Source: Metamycoplasma equirhinis
GTDB taxonomy: Bacteria > Bacillota_I > Bacilli_A > Mycoplasmatales > Metamycoplasmataceae
DNA: 64,000 nucleotides
Direction: 5' to 3'
NCBI RefSeq assembly: GCF_006385185.1
Contig: NZ_VFIX01000002.1
Location: 1 to 64,000, forward strand
The notes below the pieces were generated by a model. The model saw only the letters and a program-made list of their open reading frames with translations, was not told the origin of the DNA and did no database searches. Shown one piece after another: positions 33,745-45,900 of this stretch (the stretch's first letter is position 1; every line of letters starts with the position of its first letter). The position numbers and the translations under genes were made by a program.

Positions 33745-35886
33745 ATGCAAGCAACTTGACAACCAAATTCTGAAAATGAAGATCACTTAAAAAAATACGG
33801 TAGAAATTTAACGGAATTAGCATTAAATAATAAACTAGAACCCGTTATTAATCGTGATGAAGAAATTCGTTCTCTAGTTAGAATTTTAAGCCGTAAAACA
33901 AAAAATAATCCTGTTTTAGTCGGTGAACCAGGAACAGGCAAAACAGCTATTGTTGAAGGCTTAGCACGAAAAATAGTTGAAAACCAAGTTCCTGAAAATC
34001 TAAAGGGTAAGCAATTAATTGAGCTTGACATAGCAGCTTTAATTGCTGGTACACAATATCGTGGGCAATTTGAAGAACGCCTAAAAGGTATATTAAGTGC
34101 TGTTGAAAAAGCAAATGGCGAAGTGCTTTTATTTATAGATGAAATTCACATGATAGTAGGAGCTGGCGAAACCGGCGAAAGTAATATTGATGCCGCTAAT
34201 ATGCTAAAGCCAATGATGGCGCGGGGACAGTTACATTTAATTGGTGCAACAACACTAGACGAATATCGCAAATATATTGAAAAAGATCCAGCTCTTGAAA
34301 GACGTATGCAAAAAGTTATGATTTTAGAGCCATCAGTTCAAGACACAATTACAATTTTGCGTGGTGTTAAAGAAAGATTTGAATCATATCATGAAGTAAA
34401 AATTGAAGATGAGGCGTTAGTAGCTGCTGCTAATTTATCATCGCGCTATATTTCTGATCGATTCTTACCTGATAAAGCAATAGATTTAATTGATGAAGCC
34501 GCTGCAAATATTAAAACCGAAATGAATTATTTGCCTGAATCACTTGAAAAAATTAATTATGAAATTGCTAAGCTTGAAATCGAGAAAGTTGCCTTGATTA
34601 ACGATTCTGAGAAGCAAATGCCACAAAAAAATCATCAAAGAGTGAATGAAATAAATAAAATACTAGAAAAGTTAAAAAATGATAAATTAGCAATTGAAAA
34701 CAATTGAAAAAGTGAAAAAGATGATATTCAAAAATTTGCTGCCATTAAGGAAAATATTGAAGAATTAAATAGACAATTACCGCTTTTACAAGGTGAAGGA
34801 AAATACATTGAAGCTTCGAAAATAATGTATGCACTTTTGCCGGAATTAAGTAAAAAACGCGACGAACTAGAAAAGAAAATTCAAAGTCGAAAAAATCGAT
34901 TAATTAAGGATTCAGTTGATGCTGAAGAAGTGGCTGATATTGTAAGCAAATGGACAAAAATTCCGGTTTCAAAACTTCTTGAAACTCAAAAAGAAAAACT
35001 TTTAAATTTGGATAAGATTTTAACAAAAAGAGTTAAAGGACAAAATCAAGCAATAAAATTAATTACTGAAGCAATTCAAAGATCAAAAGCAAATATTAAC
35101 GATCCCAATAGACCAATTGGTTCATTTCTATTTTTGGGCCCAACAGGAGTTGGAAAAACCGAACTTGCAAAATCATTAGCTGAAGCTTTATTTGATAATG
35201 AAAACCATATTGTTAGAATTGATATGTCAGAATATATGGAAAAACATTCAGTTTCTAAATTAATAGGTTCGCCTCCAGGATATATTGGTTTTGATGATGG
35301 CGGCCAATTAACTGAAAAAGTAAGACAAAATCCATATTCAATTGTTTTATTCGATGAAATTGAAAAAGCTCATAGCGATGTGTTAAATATTTTATTGCAA
35401 TTACTTGACAGTGGAACCTTAACTGATAGTCACGGCAAAAAAGTAAATTTTAAAAACACAATAGTAATCATGACTTCCAATATCGGAAGTGAATTAATAA
35501 TAAAAAAAGAATTGGATGAAAACAAATTGCGTCCTTTATTATTAAAGCATTTGAAACCAGAATTTATTAATAGAATTGATGAAATTGTGGTGTTTAATTC
35601 ACTTTCGAAAGAAATTGTTTATGAAATTGTTAAATTAGAATTGGATAAGGTTATTTGGCGTATAGAAAATGGCTACAATATAAAAGTAGCTTATGAAGAT
35701 GAAATTATAAAATTCATTGCTGATAATGCTTATGATGAAGCATTTGGCGCGCGTCCAATTAAAAGATATATCCAAAAGAACGTCGAAAATAAATTTGCAA
35801 CATATTTAATTTCGGAAATTGTTTCAGTTGGAGACACAATTCAACTTAATTTAGAAAATAACTCAATTCAAATTCTTAATCAATAA
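33745..35886 (+). CDS. clpB: ClpB disaggregase, short form without the N-terminal domain
   Basis: 713-aa Hsp100 ATPase that rescues aggregated proteins with DnaK. NBD1 has Walker [10 protein letters not shown] (about residue 60) and [12 protein letters not shown] middle coiled-coil region (about residues 290-420) marks it as ClpB rather than ClpC. NBD2 has GPTGVGKTE (about 465) and [10 protein letters not shown], and [10 protein letters not shown] is the C-terminal sensor 2. The ~140-residue Clp-N substrate domain present in E. coli ClpB (857 aa) is absent; the protein begins almost directly at NBD1, as in several mycoplasmas. It is under CIRCE control. Confidence 0.96.
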
Positions 35887-35893
35887 ATTTTAT

Positions 35894-35925
35894 AAAATAT
35901 CCAAGCAATTTCGCTTGGATATTTT
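35894..35925. terminator. Strong terminator between clpB and tRNA-Lys
   Basis: A 13-bp perfect stem, AAAATATCCAAGC with its complement, around a 6-base loop, ending in TTTT on the plus strand. It can also stop the tRNA transcript on the minus strand. Confidence 0.85.
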
Positions 35926-35928
35926 ATA

Positions 35929-36004
35929 TGGTACATCCTGTGGGGTTCGAACCCACGACCCAGGGATTAAGAGTCCCTTGCTCTACCTACTGAGCTAAGG
36001 ATGC
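35929..36004 (-). tRNA. tRNA-Lys (anticodon CUU)
   Basis: 76-nt cloverleaf read on the minus strand. Acceptor GCATCCT pairs with AGGATGT (one G-U). The D-arm contains TAGCTCAGTAGGTAGAGC. The anticodon stem AGGGA/TCCCT flanks the loop CTCTTAA, giving anticodon CUU. The T-arm has GGTTCGAACCC and the 3' CCA is encoded. A minus-strand TATAAT at 36029-36034 lies 25 bases upstream of the 5' end. Confidence 0.95.
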
Positions 36005-36028
36005 GTTTCCGTTTAAATTTACAAGTAA

Positions 36029-36034
36029 ATTATA
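36029..36034 (-). promoter_or_regulatory. -10 box of tRNA-Lys(CUU)
   Basis: TATAAT on the minus strand 25 bases before the mature tRNA 5' end. Confidence 0.45.
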
Positions 36035-36211
36035 AACAAATATCTTAAATATGACTAAATTTTATAGTAACTTATCATTCTTTAAAAAGTTGAATGCAGA
36101 TATTAAAGTAATATAAAACGTTGTTCTAGTCTAATAGCTTTTCGTTTTTGCTTTACACAAGTTTAGAAATGTCTAAATTTATAATTTCTGATTGATCACT
36201 TTTTGAATTAT

Positions 36212-37484
36212 TTATAAGATAGATCATGTATACAGGCAAGTATAAAATCTTGTCATTCTTTTGCCATTTTTATTGCATAAAACACAAGCAATTTGATAAT
36301 CGAAGTTTTGGTTATGTACCAATTGATTTAAAACAGAGTGTCTTTTATAGTCCTTTCCGAATATTACCTCTATCGAAATGACTTTATTGTTTAATTCAAT
36401 TAAAAAATCTATTTCTCCTCTCTTTTTATCATTATTATAATATGATTGAAATCATGAACTATTAGTTCTTGTGCCATTACAGCTTCATATATTGCTCCAT
36501 AATTTAAAAAAGATTTACAGTTTAATATTTTTATTTGTTTGCTGCTAATAATTTATAAGTTAATAATCCAATATCACTTAAAAATAGTTTAAATAAGCTT
36601 CTCTCTTTGCTAACAAGCAATGGCTATGTAGGATTATCAACATTATGAACAAATGGCCCAATACCACTTTTAGTCAAGCAAATGATGTTTCATATTGAAA
36701 GAATCTAGTCTTGGCATTCAATTTTTTTAATATAAATCTTTTATTTTGAGCGTTCAATTCGCTAGAAATTAAATCATATATTTCTTGAATTAATAGTTTA
36801 TTCTTATTTTGATATTTTGTTATATCATGTTATAACCATGATCTATATCACTCAAAATTCTATTTACATTACTAATATTATTAGATTTAACAAATTTTGC
36901 TACAGCTTTAGGAATTCCGCCGACTACAAGATAAGTATTAAATAAATTTACATTTGTTTATGGACTATTTCATCGATTTTGTTTTGATTTATAAAACACT
37001 CTTCCAAATAATTTAAAGTGTCTTTTGAAATCCCGATGATTTTGCTAAATTCTTCAAAATCCATTGGGTACATTTGTAAAATAGTTAAAAAACCTATAGG
37101 TATAGATGAAATTTCTTTCATTTTAATGCCTAATAATGATCCTAAAAAAATAAATCTGTATTTAGTGTTTTGAACCAAGAATTTAATAGGTATAATAGCA
37201 TCCTCGGTTTCTTAAATTTCATCAATAAAGATAAAATTTTGCTTTTATTGAAATTGGTTTTAGCGAGAGTTAATAAACGCAACATTAATTGTTCTACGTT
37301 AAATGAAGTGTTAATAGCTTCTAATGCGAGTTTTTTTCGATAAGTTAAATTCAATAAAGCTAATTTTTAGTTTAAAAAATTTCTAATAGTTGTAGTTTTG
37401 CCAATTTGTCTTGCATCATCAATTAATAATGCGGTTTCATTTTTTTAAACCAATCACTTATAAAATTGGTATTTTTTCTAACAT
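36212..37484 (-). pseudogene. Decayed AAA/DUF4143-type ATPase
   Basis: Fragments of one protein can be followed in order across changing frames. MLEK begins at 37484. SDWFKK, then DDARQIGKTTTI (Walker A of the AAA_14 family), then FIFIDEI-stop-ETED (Walker B, with TAA where CAA is expected) and FIFLGSLLGI follow. The DUF4143 part has YPMDFEEFSKIIG, VVGGIPKAVAKF, GAIYEAVMAQEL and EIDFLIELNNKVISIEV. At least two frameshifts fall in runs of A near 37440 and 37475, and several more breaks occur between 36300 and 36950. Such ATPases often travel as accessory genes. The function is lost here. Confidence 0.82.
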
Positions 37485-37516
37485 TTTTTTCTTGCTATTA
37501 TAGTATCACGAATATG

Positions 37517-37550
37517 CATTTTTTCCAACTATATTGTTTTGGAAAAAATG
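37517..37550. repeat. 12-bp perfect inverted repeat upstream of pepC
   Basis: CATTTTTTCCAA and its complement TTGGAAAAAATG separated by 10 bases, between the decayed ATPase and the pepC promoter. It may be an operator or a remnant of the ATPase gene's control region. Confidence 0.55.
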
Positions 37551-37566
37551 GTAAATAACATAAGAG

Positions 37567-37572
37567 TATAAT
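37567..37572 (+). promoter_or_regulatory. -10 box of the first pepC gene
   Basis: TATAAT 30 bases before the ATG at 37602; GAAAGGA at 37589-37595 is the ribosome-binding site. Confidence 0.55.
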
Positions 37573-37601
37573 TAGAATATTAAATTTAGAAAGGATTTAA
37601 T

Positions 37602-38933
37602 ATGATTGATAAAAAACTAATAATGAAATTTCAAGAAAAATATAACTCTGATAAATGTAATAAGTCAGTAGAAGCCGCTGTGGCTCAAGTAGGGATTAGA
37701 TTAGCATCTCTAAATAGAGATGCGCTCAAAAGGCATAATTTTATGTTTTCGGAAACAACAAAAAAAGGACAAGTAACTGAACAAAACGCTAGTGGAAGAT
37801 GTTGAATGTTTGCGGCTTTAAATACCGCCAGAGTTGATACTATGAAAAAATATAATCTTAGTTCAACTGAATTTTCTCAGGCATATACTTTATTTTGAGA
37901 TAAATTAGAAAGATCTAATTATTTCTTAAATGCTATTATTGAAACAGTTGATGAAGCCACTGATTCAAGATTAATAACTCATTTATTATCTCATCCTCTT
38001 GATGACGGTGGTCAATGAGATATGTTTAGTGGAATTTTAAATAAATATGGAATAGTTCCTAAGGATCATATGCAAGAATCTTATAATTCGTCTAATACTT
38101 ATGAATTGAATAGCATTTTAATAAGCATGTTAAGATATTTTGCCTTTGAATTAAGAGATACTTATGCCAAAACCAAAAATCTTGAAACATTAAAAGATTT
38201 AAAAGAAAAATATTTATATAGCATTTACAATATTTTGGTAAAAGCCTTGGGCCAAGTACCGGAATATGTTGAATATGAATATGAAGATAAGGATGGAAAA
38301 TATCATAGATTGCCTAAAATGACTCCAGTTGAATTTTTTAAAGAAGTTGTAGGTTGAAATTTAGATGACAAAATTAGCTTAATTAATGCCCCTACTAGCA
38401 ACAAACCATACAATCATCTTTTTAGCATTAAATATTTAGGAAATATTGTTGAGGGTAAGAAAGTTAAACATTTAAATGTTGAAATAGATAAATTAAAAGC
38501 AGCTGCTATTAAAGCAATTAAAAATGGCGACCCAGTTTGATTTGGTTGTGATGTTGGTAAAATGAGCTACAGCAAATTAGGCATTATGGATCATAAAATG
38601 TTTAATTATGAAGAAGTTTTGGGATATATACCCAAATGAACCAAAACTCAAAGACTAGAATATGGCGAAAGCCTTTTAACACACGCTATGGTATTTACTG
38701 GTGTTAATTTAGATAAAAACGGCAATCCAATTAATTGACAAGTAGAAAATTCATGAGGTGAAAAAATTGGTAAAAATGGTGTTTTCTCTATGAGCGATGA
38801 ATGATTTGATGAATTTACTTATCAAATTATGATTGATAAAAAATACTTGCCTAAAGAATTAGTAGATATTTATGAAAACGATCAAGTTATCGAATTAGAA
38901 CCTTGAGATCCTATGGGTGCATTAGCAAAATAA
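37602..38933 (+). CDS. pepC: Aminopeptidase C (C1B cysteine peptidase), copy 1
   Basis: 443-aa bleomycin-hydrolase-type aminopeptidase, normally a cytosolic hexamer with an internal active site. The papain-like triad is visible: Cys67 in NASGRCWMFAAL, His in LLTHAMVFTGV and Asn in QVENSWGE. The GGQWDMF element is typical. The C-terminal residues after EPWDPMG are few, as expected for the self-processing tail. About ten TGA codons are Trp. A second copy lies at 52632-53960. Confidence 0.94.
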
Positions 38934-39461
38934 TAAAATTGTTATAGTGTAATAGAAGTTATATTGCAACTTAACTACAAAACCCCTAGATTGTAATATG
39001 AAGCATACTATTGCACTTCATATTACAATCTTGAATGCCTTGCAAAACTTGAAAGGCATTGATTATTGCAGAAAACCTCTCAAGTATAAAATATAGATTA
39101 AAATTTTTCACTACATTAATTAATAAAAATGTCTATAACTATATTTTCAATAAATCGCTATAAAAGAAACAAATTTCAAAAATTGTCCTGAATTAAATAT
39201 ACTTAAAAGACATTGAATGAAAAATAAATTTGTCTGAAATGAAAATATATTATTGTTTTATTATTAATATTTTAAAATCTAACATCATTAAAATACATAG
39301 ATGCTTTTGGGTTTAATGATCCAAAAATGATTTTATATAATTAATCAAATAACGTTACTATAAACAAATAAAACAAATTTAATCTTGTTATTATTAAAAA
39401 CGTCTTAAATTAATATAATTTAGTAAAATTGTTTTAATATCTATTTTTATTGGAGTTAATT
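38934..39461. other. 528-bp intergenic region with palindrome and hairpin
   Basis: No open reading frame of note. It holds palindromic repeat copy B (38986-39033), a second hairpin AATGCCTT/AAGGCATT just after it (39034-39060, possible pepC terminator without a T run), a long featureless A/T-rich stretch, and the -10 box of the ABC-F gene (TATAAT, 39414-39419). Confidence 0.5.
38986..39033. repeat. 48-bp palindromic repeat, copy B
   Basis: Inverted repeat opening CTAGATTGTAATATGAAGCA and closing with TTCATATTACAATCTTG. It is the same length as copy A (12971-13018), with an inverted centre (ACTATTG instead of CAATAGT). Confidence 0.85.
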
Positions 39462-41073
<1,612 letters not shown>

Positions 41074-41075
<2 letters not shown>

Positions 41076-41106
41076 AAAGCAACTTGTTCCAAACAAGCGC
41101 TTTTTT
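41074..41106. terminator. Convergent terminator between ABC-F gene and rnhC
   Basis: AAAAGC...CTTGTT pairs with AACAAG...GCTTTT (small internal bulge), with T run on the plus strand. It overlaps both stop codons. Confidence 0.75.
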
Positions 41107-41794
41107 AATTTTTATTAATTATTTTTTGAGTAGTTTTAAAAGAAATTTTCGCAACTTCAATTAACTTTGCGTGGCCATATATTTCAACAAATTCTCTTGC
41201 GTTTTGTTCGACTTTTTGGCTTGCGCCTAATTGAAATTTAAAATTAAATTTCTTTTCTTGCTCTTTCATGTAATCAAGTAATAGTTTGCGAGCAATTATT
41301 GAAGCGGCTGCAACAGAAATTGATTTGTCTTCAGCCTTGGTTTCTAAATAAATTTTTCCCGTTGGTTTTTGAAATGCTAATCATTCTATATTTTGCAATT
41401 TTATAATATGTCTTTCAAATGTGTTGATTGAATTTGTGTATTGATCAATTATGATATCTACCTTATTATTTAAATAATTTTCTAATTGTCTAATTGAATT
41501 ACAATGAATTAATGTTTTGATTTCATTGTTATTAATGTTTTGTTTAATTAATTTATTATAACCTTGTTGTGAAAGCAACGTCTTTTTTCAAATCACTAAA
41601 TGATTTAATTTATTAAAAAATTGAATAATTTTTTTATCAGAAAATTTCTTGCTATCTTTTATGCCTAATTCTATTAAGATATCAATATTTTTTTCTGGCA
41701 CAAAAACTGCGACAGAAACAACAGGCGTAAAGTAATCTCCCACGCCAGTTTCATCAACTCCAATCAATTTATTGTAATCAATTTGTGTAATCAT
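41105..41794 (-). CDS. rnhC: Ribonuclease HIII
   Basis: 229-aa RNase H type 2 enzyme removing RNA from RNA-DNA hybrids. IGVDETGVGDYFTPVV (Asp14, Glu15) fits the HIII motif DEsGkGDYFGP better than RNase HII. DSKKFSDKKI and ASIIARK follow. The N-terminal TBP-like domain of Bacillus RnhC (313 aa) is missing; the protein starts 11 residues before the active site. Two TGA codons are Trp. It begins 2 bases after the HAD gene stop, so the pair is an operon. Confidence 0.86.
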
Positions 41795-41796
41795 TT

Positions 41797-42753
41797 TTAT
41801 TTTTCGTCTTTATTGTAAAAATTATCAGCTTTTACAGTTTTTAAATTTTTTCTTTCTAACGCTTTTTTCTCACATGCTTTTTTGATGTATTTATCAGGAT
41901 TATCTAAAAATTCATCAATAAAGTATCCAACCGCGCCTTCTTTGTTGGTTTGTTTCATTACAACTACTGATTTTTTCTTAATCATTGGTTCAGCATTAGC
42001 TGGAGCAACTCCAACGTTTCCTACTTCATACATACTTAAATCGTTATATGAGTCGCCAATAACAACAGTGTCTTCAATGTCTATGTTGTAATATCTCATC
42101 ATTAGTGATATAACCTTACCTTTGTCGACTCCAATTGAAGTTATATCAAAAACAGGACTTAATCCTTCACCTTTTGATCAAGATGAAAATTCTCCTAAAT
42201 CGCCATATCTTCTTTTTAAATATGTTAGTAATTCTAAAACATCGGTATCAGGTCTAGCATCAAAAACAATGCCTGTTGGTTTTAGAGGAATTTTTTCTAG
42301 ATTAATTGATTCTCTAAATTTAGTTGCTTGGTTGAAACCAAAAACTTTTTCTAGATTTGGGTCTCTGTGCATTAGTTGAACCCAGTCTGGGCCTTCAATT
42401 GCGTAATTGGTAATTTCCTTTTTAACCTTTTCATCACCAAGAATATATAGAACTTCATTTAAGTCTAAATAGGAAATTGTTGGTATAAAAAACGGATCAG
42501 CAGGGTTATGTATATGCGCACCGTTATAGTTTCCAACGATAGCATTTAGGTTTAATCTTTCATATACTGGCTTAGTACTTCTTCAAGGTCTACCCGTGAT
42601 GATTGAAACAATATGACCTTCTTCGACTGCTCTTTTTATTGCTGATTCGGTTTTTTCATGCATTGTTCCAGCTGAAGAATCAGCTAAAAGTGTACCATCT
42701 AAGTCAATCGCGAAAAGAAATCTTCTTTTGTCCGAATCTTTGTTGTATGCCAT
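41797..42753 (-). CDS. Cof-type HAD family phosphatase
   Basis: 318-aa HAD hydrolase with a C2B cap, of the Cof/YidA group that removes phosphate from sugar phosphates or flavin precursors. Motif I is AIDLDGTLLADS (nucleophile Asp17, Asp19), motif II SIITGRPW, motif III Lys in GVDKGKV, motif IV VVIGDSYNDLSMYEVGNVGVAPANA. Two TGA codons are Trp. GGAG precedes the ATG at 42753. The substrate cannot be predicted. It is cotranscribed with rnhC. Confidence 0.9.
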
Positions 42754-42943
42754 TTTTCTCCTTATTTTATAAATTTAAAATTTATTTTATTATCTTTATA
42801 TATTTTATATTTTTTTGTTGAAAATATTCATAAACTAAGAATAAACTCAAAAAATAAGGCGGTTTTAAACATTCACAAATTGGTTTAAATAAACTCAAGT
42901 AAAAATTAAAAACATAAAATAGTTAGTCAACAATTTGTAAAAT

Positions 42944-42967
42944 AAAAACAGCGCTTGCTGTTTTTTT
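42944..42967 (-). terminator. Terminator of the giant lipoprotein gene
   Basis: AAAACAGC/GCTGTTTT stem with a 4-base loop, T-rich after the stem on the minus strand. The remaining ~180 bases up to the HAD gene start hold nothing recognisable. Confidence 0.75.
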
Positions 42968-42970
42968 GAA

Positions 42971-45900
42971 TTATGAATTAAATTTTACTTTATTCATTCC
43001 GCTTCATTCGTGAATAGAAATTTGTTTATTAAGTTTCATAAATTTACCATAACCGCCTTCTCTTATGGTTAGTAAAATATATTCACGTTTTGAAACTTTG
43101 GTTCCCTTATCATCAATTTTGTATTTAAATTCTTTCAATTTATTTTTTTCAGAACTATGGTATCCACTTGATGTAATTAAATAGATAATTGAATCAGGAG
43201 TGTAATTACTTTCTTCGGCGTATTCGTAGGATGAACTTATTCAACCCTTTTTTTCTTTCGCACAATAGTTAGTGAATTCGCGACGAATATTTGCATTTGT
43301 AAAATGTTTTTTCATTCCGGCAAATTTATTGCCAACTCCAGGAATTCAATTAATAGTAGAAGCTTCCTGAATTTCCCATAATATAGCTTTCGAACCCCTA
43401 TATAATGTTACAGATGCAGATAGGAAACTTCCCTTATCTCTTTCGCTTTCTTTTGTTTCTCTACCAAACATTTCAAATATTACTCAATTTAATGTTACAA
43501 ATAATCTATATGTTGCTTGGTATGCTGGTTGTTCATATCTAGCAAAATAATCGTTATTATAATTGTGAATTTTTTTAGATTCAGAATCAACTTCTTCTGC
43601 TAATAATTGAAAGATAGTATCTGCTAATTTTAGATAGTCTACGTTAGGAGAAATATTATCTTCATCATTTTTTGATGCATTCACTGCTTTAGCTTTTTTT
43701 CCTAATCCAATGCCATCTTTTATCATTTTATTAAGCGATGCTAGATTTGTTCTTTCGCCTTCATTAGCATTCATATTTATGTTATTCAATGCTTTCATTA
43801 TAAATGAATCTGGCGATTTACTTTTTCCTAGTAAAAGATTAATTAATTTAACTAATACTTCACCGTTAATAACCTTATCTTTACCGATTAATTCTGCGGC
43901 TACCAAAACATCTGTTGCGCTTAATACTGACGCGAATTCTTTGATTGCGGCTGTCACCCATTCGCTTGGTTTTTTCAATGAAAAGTTTTTAGCATTTTCA
44001 GCAAATTTAGTAACTAATCTGTTTAATATTTTGCGTTTATAAATTTCAGTTTCTAAAAATTTCGGAACGACTTTTCCAATAAAATCCGATAAGAATTTTT
44101 TATCTTCTTGATTGACATTTTCTAATGATAAATATTTAACAAATTCTTCAATTAAAATGTTTACAATTTCTTGATCTTGAGAAAATTTGGTAATAATCCT
44201 TGTTACATTGGCTTTTAATTTGTCTCCAATTTTTAAAATTGAATTACTTAAAATATCACCTAATTTATTACTATTCAAATTATCTTGAGATAGATATTCT
44301 TCGACAGCAGACTTAATTAATTCTCTTGTTTCTTCATAATTTATAACTTTTTCAATTACTTTTTTAAGTTTATCTTTATCAACACCTGGAATATTAATTT
44401 TAGAATAATCAATTTTTTGAGCTTGATCTTTTAAAATATGTTGAGCAACTTCAACTATTGCTTGCTTTGTATTTTCGTTTTGTTTAAATACTTCACTGAA
44501 TGCTTTCAATGCGTTTATAATAGCTTTTTCGATGTTATTTCAGAAATCGTTTGAGTTATTATTTTCTTCAATAACTTGTCTAACTCTACTTATTTTTTTA
44601 GATTTTTCAGTTTTTTCTATCTTATTTCCTTGGTTAATTAACTTAGAAATGTTACTTGAAATGTATGTATACAATGATATTAATTCTTTATATAGTTGTT
44701 CTTTAGAAATATTCTTCCCAAAAACATCTTCAAATAATTTCTTTAAATTTTCAGTTGAAAATAATTCATCAAATTTGATCTGTTTAACTGATTTTAAAAG
44801 ACTTTCTTTAATTTCGTTTGGATTTATTTTATTTTGTTCATTAAAGATATTGACATTGGCTAGTGTGTCAATTGTAGAACCAATGATTTTTTCGGCAATA
44901 TTTTTAGTTCCATCACTTAGAATTAGTCTCGAAAGTAATGATTTAATATTATCTTGATCTATACCAGATAAAGTTAATGAATATTTAGCATTAATTGCGT
45001 CGATTACATAAGCAATAATTTCCTTAACTTGTTCTTCTTTTAGTAATTTATCAAGCAATTTTTTTGATAGCTCCTTTAAGCTTTCTTTACTTTTTTCAAA
45101 AACTAATTTGAATATATCGTTTATTGATTTAATTTTATCGATTTCTTCATCAGTTAAGTTAATTAGCAAGTTGCCTAAATCAATCATAAACTTCTTAGTT
45201 AGGTCTTCACTAAAAATTATTTCATTTAAAGCTTGTGCTACGTATTCAGCAACTTTTTGAAGTTTAGGATCAGACTTAATTAGAGTTTGTTTTAAATTAT
45301 TTAAAGCATTATTAACAAGATTTTTAACGTCTTGTGATTTTTGAAATTTTTCTACTAGTGAAGTTAATAAAGTCTTAATTTTTTCCTTATTTTCATTTGA
45401 CTTTAAAATCTTAAATCCTAATTTGATTATTGCTAAAACTTCCTCAAACTTAAATATTTCGGTTATTTGGTTTATTGTGCCTTGGTCGGAAAAGTCAATG
45501 CTTTGTTTTAAAGCATCTAATAATTTTTTAACAATTTCCTCAGATTTTGCTTCTTTGTTAAAAGCTTTAAATAAATTATCGAATAATTCATTAAACAATT
45601 TTGTTTCAGGGATTTTTTCAAATATTTTTTCGATAAATTCTTTAATTTTGGTTTTGTCTTCTTCAGAAATTTGAATATTCGCCTTAGTTTTTAGATATGC
45701 AAAAAGTCAATTTGAAATTTCTGTTGGCAATTTTTTATTTTTTCAAATTTTTGAAATGATATTTTTAATTAAATCTTTATTTTCTGATCTCAATATTTGC
45801 GGTACAAATGATAAAAGTAATTCAGCAAGTGATTTGGCATTATATGGATTAGCATCTTTTAAGCTGATAATTAATTTCTTGATTGATTCTTTATTTTCGT

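Noticed and set aside
36212..37484. Insertion sequence or transposase remnant in the broken region after tRNA-Lys
   Set aside because: The fragments read as an AAA/DUF4143 ATPase; there is no DDE motif, terminal repeat or target duplication that I can see.
41105..41794. RNase HII (rnhB) instead of RNase HIII
   Set aside because: The active-site block DETGVGDYFTPV fits the HIII consensus DEsGkGDYFGP; HII has DEVGRGPLAG-type sequence.
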